In this document: positions 1 to 4,841 of the stretch, in pieces
Layout of the letters: every line of letters starts with the position of its first letter
Numbering within the stretch: the stretch's first letter is position 1
Origin: Actinomycetes bacterium
GTDB taxonomy: Bacteria; Actinomycetota; Coriobacteriia; Coriobacteriales; Coriobacteriaceae
NCBI GenBank assembly: GCA_023441725.1
Contig: JAEZNV010000188.1
Coordinates: 1 to 7,343, forward strand
DNA: 7,343 nt
Direction of reading: 5' to 3'
Program-made: the position numbers and the translations under genes
The notes under the pieces: generated by a model
What the model saw: the letters and a program-made list of their open reading frames with translations, nothing else
Database searches by the model: none
What the model was told of the DNA's origin: nothing

Positions 1-100
1 GCACGAGGATGCCCCCGAGTCACTCCCCTATGCGCCATGCGGCCCCCAGGGCACGTGAGACAGACACCGGACACCGAAGATACGGTGGGCGCCGCCCACC
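1..100 (+). other. Spacer upstream of the 5S rRNA, no gene recognised
   Basis: This GC-rich stretch precedes the 5S rRNA and is probably the 23S-5S spacer of an rRNA operon. I do not recognise a 23S 3' end or a tRNA in it, so the 23S gene, if present, ends before base 1. Short reading frames here have no ribosome binding site and run straight through the 5S gene, so I do not call them. Its only clear structure is a hairpin at 84-100 that abuts the 5S gene. Confidence 0.5.
84..100 (+). other. Hairpin directly abutting the 5S rRNA 5' end
   Basis: GGTGGGC (84-90) pairs perfectly with GCCCACC (94-100) around a three-base loop. The last bases of this hairpin (CCACC, 96-100) can instead pair with GGTGG (218-222) after the 5S gene, extending the terminal 5S helix. 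A second small hairpin, CACCG (72-76) with CGGTG (83-87), competes with it. A role in pre-5S folding or processing is an inference. Confidence 0.55.
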
Positions 101-217
101 GGTCAGCGGCCAGAGCATGGGGGGCACGCCCGGTCCCGTTCCGAACCCGGAAGCTAAGCCCCATCGCGCCGAGAGTACTGCGGGGTCAGCCCGTGGGAGG
201 CCAGGGCGCCGCTGACC
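101..217 (+). rRNA. rrf: 5S ribosomal RNA
   Basis: The highly conserved 5S core is present: CCCGGTCCCGTTCCGAACCC around 129-148, then GGAAGCTAAGCCCC, and further on GAGAGTACTG at 171-180. The terminal helix is clear. GGTCAGCGGC (101-110) pairs with GCCGCTGACC (208-217), and pairing continues outward to 96 and 222, for 15 uninterrupted pairs. The length between the chosen ends, 117 bases, is normal for bacterial 5S. Exact ends could shift by a few bases because the precursor helix continues past both. It is a structural RNA of the 50S subunit, normally transcribed last in an rRNA operon, which fits the terminator close behind it. Confidence 0.95.
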
Positions 218-254
218 GGTGGACGGCACCGAGCTGTCGCAACGGACTGAAGAA

Positions 255-284
255 GGGGGAGGCCTCGCGGCCTCCCCCTTTTTT
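255..284 (+). terminator. Intrinsic terminator of the rRNA operon
   Basis: GGGGGAGGCC (255-264) pairs perfectly with GGCCTCCCCC (269-278) around the loop TCGC, followed by six T residues (279-284). This is a textbook rho-independent terminator. It sits 37 bases after the 5S gene, so it ends rRNA transcription and insulates acpS downstream. Confidence 0.95.
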
Positions 285-329
285 GTTTAAGTCAGATCTA
301 ACAAACTCGCTGTGTTTTATGACCCTCGT

Positions 330-359
330 TTGTCGCATCTTCCGTTAACGGGCTACAAT
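330..359 (+). promoter_or_regulatory. Likely housekeeping promoter of the acpS operon
   Basis: TTGTCG (330-335, four of six matches to the -35 consensus) lies 18 bases before TACAAT (354-359, five of six matches to the -10 consensus). Transcription would start near 366, about 23 bases before the acpS start codon. It is the best candidate between the rRNA terminator and acpS, where a promoter is required. The spacer contains the perfect palindrome CCGTTAACGG (342-351), a possible operator. Confidence 0.55.
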
Positions 360-378
360 AACTTAGTCTGTGCAATAT

Positions 379-385
379 GGAGGTG
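379..385 (+). promoter_or_regulatory. Ribosome binding site that sets the acpS start
   Basis: GGAGGTG is a near-perfect Shine-Dalgarno sequence placed just before the ATG at 389. The alternative in-frame ATG at 377 overlaps this site and has none of its own, so 389 is the start. Confidence 0.85.
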
Positions 386-388
386 AAC

Positions 389-928
389 ATGGCTGAAGCT
401 GGTATCGGCGTTGATATCGTCGAGATTTCCCGCATGAAATCAATCCTTGAAAAGACGCCGTCGTTTGCTCGGCGTGTGTTTACCGAAGAAGAGTGCGCAT
501 ATTGCGACGCTTCATCGCGTCCTGCGGCGCACTATGCGAGCCGTTTTGCTTCTCGTGAAGCGGTTCTCAAGGCTCTTGGTACGGGCTTTAGCCAGGGCGT
601 CGGCCGCAAAGACGTCTCGGTAACGCGTGATAACCTCGGAAAGCCTAAAGCAGTGCTTTCAGGTCGAGCGCTCAAGATTGCTCAAGAGTTGGGTGTCGTT
701 GAAGTTGCGCTTTCCATTACCTTGACGGGTGATTTGGCCGTAGCCAATGCCATTGCGATCACCGAGGATGCTCGACCTAAGCCTAAGGAAGAAAAGGTGA
801 GCACCAAGGAACGCGTTGCACAAACGTTTAAAGAGGCTCGCTCGGTTTTAGATGAGCTTGAGCAACTGCAAAATTCAGCTTTAACGGAGCACCTGGGCGA
901 TGCTTCGCGAGATACGCTAGGAGCATAG
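389..928 (+). CDS. acpS: Holo-[acyl-carrier-protein] synthase, with C-terminal extension
   Basis: AcpS transfers 4'-phosphopantetheine from coenzyme A to the serine of apo-ACP, making the carrier active for fatty acid synthesis in the cytoplasm. The 179-residue product begins with the family signature GIGVDIVEI (5-13; metal-binding Asp9) and has the second signature FASREAVLKALGTG (53-66; Glu57 and Lys61 correspond to the family's catalytic residues). The RKDVSV segment and G-x-P (84-86) match the usual middle part. The catalytic domain ends near residue 126. Two oddities follow. The S-x-S-H motif near the C-terminus reads SITL (109-112), with leucine where histidine is usual. A charged, helix-rich tail of about 53 residues follows, whereas most AcpS proteins are about 120-130 residues long. 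Being first in the operon, it is preceded by a promoter and strong ribosome binding site, and its stop codon touches the nnr start. The assignment is secure; the role of the tail is unknown. Confidence 0.93.
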   Translation: MAEAGIGVDIVEISRMKSILEKTPSFARRVFTEEECAYCDASSRPAAHYASRFASREAVLKALGTGFSQGVGRKDVSVTRDNLGKPKAVLSGRALKIAQELGVVEVALSITLTGDLAVANAIAITEDARPKPKEEKVSTKERVAQTFKEARSVLDELEQLQNSALTEHLGDASRDTLGA

Positions 929-2545
929 ATGAAACCGGTTTTGAGTACCGAGGAAGTCGTTCGTCTCGAGGATATTATCGAACGCGAAGGAACTTCGAAG
1001 GCCGAACTTATGGAACTGGCGGGTGAGTTTGCTGCTACTGAAATTCTAAAACTCAATCCCGATCGCGTCCTTGTTCTGGTCGGTTTTGGCAACAACGGTG
1101 GCGACGGCTGGGTCGCGGCTGATATCTTGAGTCATAAGGGCGTTGACGTGGATATCGTGTCTCCGGTTGAGCCGGATGAGATTCCCGCCGCTCTGGCTCG
1201 CCATGTTGCCCGCCGTACCGCCGGTCGTGACGTACATGTGTGCGTCGGTCCCTCACGAGATGAGCTTGAGGTTTTGATCGATAAGGCCGACGTTGTTGTT
1301 GACGCTATTTTTGGTACCGGTTTCCACGGTGACCTGCGTGCACCGTTTTCCATCTGGATTCCGACAGTTAACGACTGCGCCGACCATGTGGTGTCTATCG
1401 ATGTTCCTTCAGGTCTGAATGCCGAGACCGGTGTTGTTGACGACGACTGCATCCGTGCCGAGCGTACGGTCACGATGATCACGCCCAAGATTGGCCTCTA
1501 CAGCGCTGATGGCCCTGAGTACGCCGGTGATCTGGTGTGCGGTAGCCTCTATGATCGCCTTGATGAGGTCATCGATGATGTCGACCATGCCGCCGAGATT
1601 GTCGAGCCCGGTGACCTGGTGGATTTCTTTGCTCCGCTGCCCTCGAATATCGATAAGTATTCTCGCGGTTCCGTCCTTATTGTTGCCGGCTCGGCGCAGT
1701 ATCCTGGCGCTGCCATTATGGCTGCCAAGTCTGCTGCCCGTGCGGGTGCCGGCTATGTGGCTGTCGCGACGCCCGATGCGTGCGCCAATCTTATTCGTAT
1801 GGCACTTCCCTCGATTCCGGTTTTTGCTATTCCGTCCGATTCCCGCGGCTCTTTTGGTGCCGCTGCCCGTATGACCGTGTGCGAGATTGCAAAGAAGTAC
1901 AGCTGCGTACTGTGCGGTCCCGGCATGACGACGTCTGCCGGTGCCATGCAGGTGGTTTCGGGCTTGTTGGAGCTTGATGTGCCGCTGATCCTTGATGCCG
2001 ATGCGCTCAACTGCCTTTCTAAGATTGCCATCGACGGTATCGATAGCAACCCTGAGATGTACCGCCGCGAGCAGCCGCTCGTCATGACGCCGCACTATCG
2101 CGAGCTTTCGCGCTTGGTTGCCGGTGACGAGGTTAACGATCTGGGGACTGCAATTGCGGCAGCGCAGAAGGTTGTCTGGGCTGCTGGCTCCGACAATCTC
2201 GTGGTTATTGCCAAGGGGCCGACGACGGCTATCTGTGGCGTTGAGCGCGTGCTTTTGCCGCTTTCGGGTCCGGCGTCGTTGGCGACTGCCGGTTCGGGCG
2301 ATGTTCTTGCGGGCATTTTGGCCGGCACACTGGCTACCATGCGTGATGAGATGGATCGCTGGGAGCTGCTGTATTCGTATGCCGTTGCGCTTCACAGCTA
2401 CGCGGGTTTTGCCGCGGCAACGGAGTACGGTGAGAAGAGTGTTATTGCGACCGATCTGATCGACTTGATCGGTCCTGCCATGGAATTGGCGGCAAAGGAT
2501 GCACTCGATGATCTGGGAATCATGGACGAAGGGTCGGATGACTAA
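929..2545 (+). CDS. nnr: Bifunctional NAD(P)H-hydrate epimerase / ADP-dependent NAD(P)HX dehydratase
   Basis: Nnr repairs hydrated NADH and NADPH: the N-terminal half interconverts the R and S epimers, and the C-terminal half dehydrates the S form using ADP. The 538-residue length is normal for the two-domain form. The YjeF-N epimerase domain (about 1-225) shows GNNGGDG (54-60), VDAIFGTG (124-131) and DVPSGLN (158-164). The dehydratase domain, of ribokinase-like fold (about 225-530), shows KYSRGSVLIVAGS (243-255), CGPGM (329-333), DADALN (356-361), TPHYRE (387-392) and the nucleotide-binding ATAGSGDVLAG (452-462), with the presumed catalytic Asp458. The start codon directly follows the acpS stop (TAGATG), and the ribosome binding site AGGAG (919-923) lies inside the end of acpS, so the two are translationally linked. 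Both active sites look complete. The neighbourhood of acpS, nnr and alr recurs in many bacteria. Confidence 0.95.
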   Translation: MKPVLSTEEVVRLEDIIEREGTSKAELMELAGEFAATEILKLNPDRVLVLVGFGNNGGDGWVAADILSHKGVDVDIVSPVEPDEIPAALARHVARRTAGRDVHVCVGPSRDELEVLIDKADVVVDAIFGTGFHGDLRAPFSIWIPTVNDCADHVVSIDVPSGLNAETGVVDDDCIRAERTVTMITPKIGLYSADGPEYAGDLVCGSLYDRLDEVIDDVDHAAEIVEPGDLVDFFAPLPSNIDKYSRGSVLIVAGSAQYPGAAIMAAKSAARAGAGYVAVATPDACANLIRMALPSIPVFAIPSDSRGSFGAAARMTVCEIAKKYSCVLCGPGMTTSAGAMQVVSGLLELDVPLILDADALNCLSKIAIDGIDSNPEMYRREQPLVMTPHYRELSRLVAGDEVNDLGTAIAAAQKVVWAAGSDNLVVIAKGPTTAICGVERVLLPLSGPASLATAGSGDVLAGILAGTLATMRDEMDRWELLYSYAVALHSYAGFAAATEYGEKSVIATDLIDLIGPAMELAAKDALDDLGIMDEGSDD

Positions 2546-2547
2546 TC

Positions 2548-3693
2548 ATGAATAAAGCCGATTTGACGCGCTGGTCCTGGGTTGAGATTGACCGAGGGGC
2601 GCTTCGCCGCAACACGAGGGCTTACAAGAATCTGCTCGATCCACGTCAGCGACTGTGCTGCGTAGTGAAGGCCGATGCCTATGGCCATGGTGCCGTCGAG
2701 TGCGCCAAAATCATGTATTCGGCCGGTGCCGACATGTTTGCCGTGGCGACGGTTAGTGAAGGCGTTGAGCTTCGACAGGGCGGGATCACAAAACCCATCC
2801 TGATCCTGAGCGAGCCGCCTATCGAGGCCATTCCGACGTTGCTCGAGTTCGATATCATGCCTTCGGTCTATACGTCCGATTTCGCCCTTGCCTATGGCGA
2901 GTGTGCTGTCGCGGCAGGCAAGGTGGGCAAGTACCATCTAGCCATCGAGACGGGCATGAACCGCATCGGCGTTCACTACACGCAGGTGCTCGACTTTGTT
3001 CGTGGCATTAGCTTCCATCGCGGTATCCAGTGTGATGGCGTATTTACGCACTTCGCCACGGCCGATGAACCTTCGGGTTGGGACTACAAACTGCAGTGCC
3101 AACGCTTTACCGAAGCCGTTCAAGCCATTAAGGACGCGGGTTTTGAGTGCGGCATCGTGCACTGTGCCAACACGCCGTCCTCGATGCTCGATCCCTCGAT
3201 GCGTTTTGATATGATTCGCGCCGGCGTTGGCTTGTACGGCATGCAGCCATGCGAGCTGAGCGGCCGCGTGATGAAGCTCGATCCTGTTATGAGCGTCCAT
3301 GCGCGCGTGACGCGTGTGGCGCATCCTGCGATGGGTGAGGGCGTGGGCTACGGTTTTACCTACCGCGTACCGCGCACACGCGTTCAGATTTGCACGCTGC
3401 CGATCGGTTATGCCGATGGTCTTTCGCGTACGCTCTCCAATCGTATGGACGTGCTGTATCGCGGTGAACGCATTCGTCAGGTGGGTAACATCTGCATGGA
3501 CCAGTTTATGGTCGCCATCCAGTCCAATCCGGCGCATGAGATTCCCGAGGCCGAGCATGGCGACGAGATGATCATTGTCGGCCGCGATGGTGATGCCGAG
3601 ATTACCATGGACGAGATGGCTCGCCTGCGCGGCACGATTAACTACGAGGTTGCTTGCGGCTTTGGCATGCGTCTCGACAAGGTCTACGTGTAG
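2548..3693 (+). CDS. alr: Alanine racemase, PLP-dependent
   Basis: Alr converts L-alanine to D-alanine for the D-Ala-D-Ala end of peptidoglycan precursors, in the cytoplasm. The 381-residue protein has the family's two-part fold. The N-terminal TIM barrel carries the PLP lysine in VVKADAYGHG (Lys41), ETGMNRIG (134-141; Arg139) and MIRAGVGLYG (222-231; Arg224, expected to contact the PLP ring nitrogen). The C-terminal beta domain supplies the catalytic tyrosine in VGYGFTYR (Tyr268) and the VGNICMDQ motif (312-319). Length is typical and no key residue is missing. The start lies only two bases after the nnr stop (TAATCATG) with no good Shine-Dalgarno sequence, so translation probably depends on ribosomes finishing nnr. 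The first residues (MNKADLTRWSWVEID) align with normal Alr N-termini. Confidence 0.96.
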   Translation: MNKADLTRWSWVEIDRGALRRNTRAYKNLLDPRQRLCCVVKADAYGHGAVECAKIMYSAGADMFAVATVSEGVELRQGGITKPILILSEPPIEAIPTLLEFDIMPSVYTSDFALAYGECAVAAGKVGKYHLAIETGMNRIGVHYTQVLDFVRGISFHRGIQCDGVFTHFATADEPSGWDYKLQCQRFTEAVQAIKDAGFECGIVHCANTPSSMLDPSMRFDMIRAGVGLYGMQPCELSGRVMKLDPVMSVHARVTRVAHPAMGEGVGYGFTYRVPRTRVQICTLPIGYADGLSRTLSNRMDVLYRGERIRQVGNICMDQFMVAIQSNPAHEIPEAEHGDEMIIVGRDGDAEITMDEMARLRGTINYEVACGFGMRLDKVYV

Positions 3694-3696
3694 GAG
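3692..3696 (+). promoter_or_regulatory. Ribosome binding site that sets the glycosylase start
   Basis: AGGAG shares bases with the alr stop codon (TAG at 3691-3693) and stands five bases before the ATG at 3702. This supports 3702 over an upstream in-frame ATG at 3654 inside alr and over the ATG at 3711. Confidence 0.75.
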
Positions 3697-3701
3697 CCAC
3701 T

Positions 3702-4322
3702 ATGGGTGTCATGCACATCCCCGGACATAGTCACCAGGCGCCGCGCGAGGTTGCGCTCGAGGAGATTGAGGCTGTTTTAGGCGACTGTCATCTCTGCCAG
3801 CTCTATCAGTCGCGCCATAACATCGTGTTTGGCGTGGGAAACCCCCACGCCCGCGTAATGTTTATCGGCGAGGCGCCGGGGCGTAACGAGGATCTGCAAG
3901 GCGAACCGTTTGTGGGGGCGGCGGGCGAGGATCTCAACGGCATCCTGTCGCTGGCTGGCCTCAAGCGCGAAGACGTCTACATTGCCAACGTGCTTAAGTG
4001 TCGACCGCCGGGAAATCGCAATCCTCGGCCCGAGGAAGTGCTGGCCTGTTCACCGTTTTTGCGTGAGCAGATTCGAAGCATTTGGCCCGACATCATCGTG
4101 ACGCTCGGTAACCCTGCGACGCACTTTGTGCTTAAGACCGAGATTGGCATCACCAAGCTGCGCGGCAGGTTCCATCAGATGGGGCATTTTGTGGTGATGC
4201 CCACGTTCCATCCGGCGGCGGCGCTGCGTAATCCGGCGTGGCAGGAGCTACTGGAGGAAGACTTTAAGATGCTGGGCGACTATCTGGAGCGGCATCCCGC
4301 GCCAGAGGGTGCCTTGGAATAA
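3702..4322 (+). CDS. udg: Uracil-DNA glycosylase, family 4 (iron-sulfur type)
   Basis: This enzyme excises uracil from DNA, which arises from cytosine deamination or dUTP incorporation, and so starts base excision repair. The 206-residue protein has the family 4 layout: GEAPGRNED (56-64) with the downstream GEPFVGAAG (67-75), and the catalytic-loop motif HPAAALRNP (170-178). The four cysteines expected to hold a [4Fe-4S] cluster are visible as CHLC (29 and 32), Cys100 in VLKCRPPGNR and Cys116 in LACSPF. The residues GEAPG rather than GQDPY set it apart from family 1 Ung. The gene begins eight bases after alr and ends in two consecutive TAA codons. It sits between alr and tsaE, whereas in mycobacteria these two are neighbours without it. 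Family assignment is firm; physiological substrate preference is inferred from the family. Confidence 0.94.
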   Translation: MGVMHIPGHSHQAPREVALEEIEAVLGDCHLCQLYQSRHNIVFGVGNPHARVMFIGEAPGRNEDLQGEPFVGAAGEDLNGILSLAGLKREDVYIANVLKCRPPGNRNPRPEEVLACSPFLREQIRSIWPDIIVTLGNPATHFVLKTEIGITKLRGRFHQMGHFVVMPTFHPAAALRNPAWQELLEEDFKMLGDYLERHPAPEGALE

Positions 4323-4323
4323 T

Positions 4324-4329
4324 AAGGAG
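4324..4329 (+). promoter_or_regulatory. Ribosome binding site of tsaE
   Basis: AAGGAG stands five bases before the ATG at 4335 and overlaps the second of the two tandem TAA stops of the preceding gene. It confirms the tsaE start. Confidence 0.8.
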
Positions 4330-4334
4330 CATAT

Positions 4335-4841
4335 ATGTCCCTGGAGCGCCTGGGGGTAGGTATTTATAAAACGGTTTGCTCTACCGATACGGAGCATTTT
4401 GGCGAGCTGGTCGCGCCGTGCCTGGAAGATGGCGATGTGCTGATTTTGACCGGCGGCTTGGGTGTGGGCAAAACCCACTTTACCAAGGGCGTTTCGCGTG
4501 GTCTGGGCGACGGCCATATGGTCACGAGCCCCACATTCGCACTCATGGCTGTTCATGACCAGGGGCGTATTCCGCTGTTCCACTTTGACCTGTACCGTCT
4601 GGAGCATGCTTACGAGCTCGAGGATACGGGCATTTTCGATGTACTGGGCTATGAGGGTGCCTGTCTGTTGGAGTGGGGCGAACAGTTCCAGGACGAACTG
4701 ACGGACGAGTATCTTTCGGTAACGCTTAAGCGTGATGAGAACGATAGCGACGTGCGAACGATAACGCTCGAGGCACACGGCGGGCGCGCAGCGGAGCTTT
4801 CCGATTTGATTGATAAGGCTGTACGAGATGAGCTTGCATAA
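4335..4841 (+). CDS. tsaE: tRNA threonylcarbamoyladenosine biosynthesis ATPase TsaE
   Basis: TsaE is the P-loop ATPase that associates with TsaB-TsaD and is needed for multiple rounds of t6A formation at A37 of ANN-decoding tRNAs. The 168-residue protein shows the Walker A motif GGLGVGKT (40-47; Lys46, Thr47), the switch-like TSPTF (64-68), the family signature HFDLYRL (83-89) and a LLEWGE segment near 111-116. The usual Walker A of the family reads GDLGAGKT; glycine replaces the aspartate here. Length is typical, with a slightly extended acidic C-terminus. Its last 14 bases overlap the start of the TsaB-RimI-TsaD gene, so TsaE and its partners are translationally coupled. Essentiality is likely by analogy with other bacteria. 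Confidence 0.94.
   Translation: MSLERLGVGIYKTVCSTDTEHFGELVAPCLEDGDVLILTGGLGVGKTHFTKGVSRGLGDGHMVTSPTFALMAVHDQGRIPLFHFDLYRLEHAYELEDTGIFDVLGYEGACLLEWGEQFQDELTDEYLSVTLKRDENDSDVRTITLEAHGGRAAELSDLIDKAVRDELA

Noticed and set aside
37..348. Plus-strand open frame running through the 5S rRNA and its terminator
   Set aside because: It overlaps a structural RNA and a strong terminator and has no ribosome binding site.
377..388. Earlier ATG start for acpS at 377
   Set aside because: It overlaps the Shine-Dalgarno sequence of the ATG at 389 and adds four residues that do not fit AcpS N-termini.
218..388. tRNA gene after the 5S rRNA
   Set aside because: The stretch holds a terminator and promoter-like sequence, with no cloverleaf or TTCGA-type T loop.
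1409..2395. Minus-strand open frame of about 328 codons opposite nnr
   Set aside because: It is a shadow of the nnr coding sequence, with low-complexity Arg/His-rich translation and no family motif.
3654..3701. Earlier ATG start for the glycosylase at 3654
   Set aside because: It would overlap the end of alr by 40 bases and lacks a ribosome binding site, while the ATG at 3702 has AGGAG at the right distance.
4810..4827. TTG start for the fusion gene at 4810
   Set aside because: It adds six residues ahead of the TsaB domain without a ribosome binding site; the ATG at 4828 is the more ordinary choice, though neither is strongly marked.
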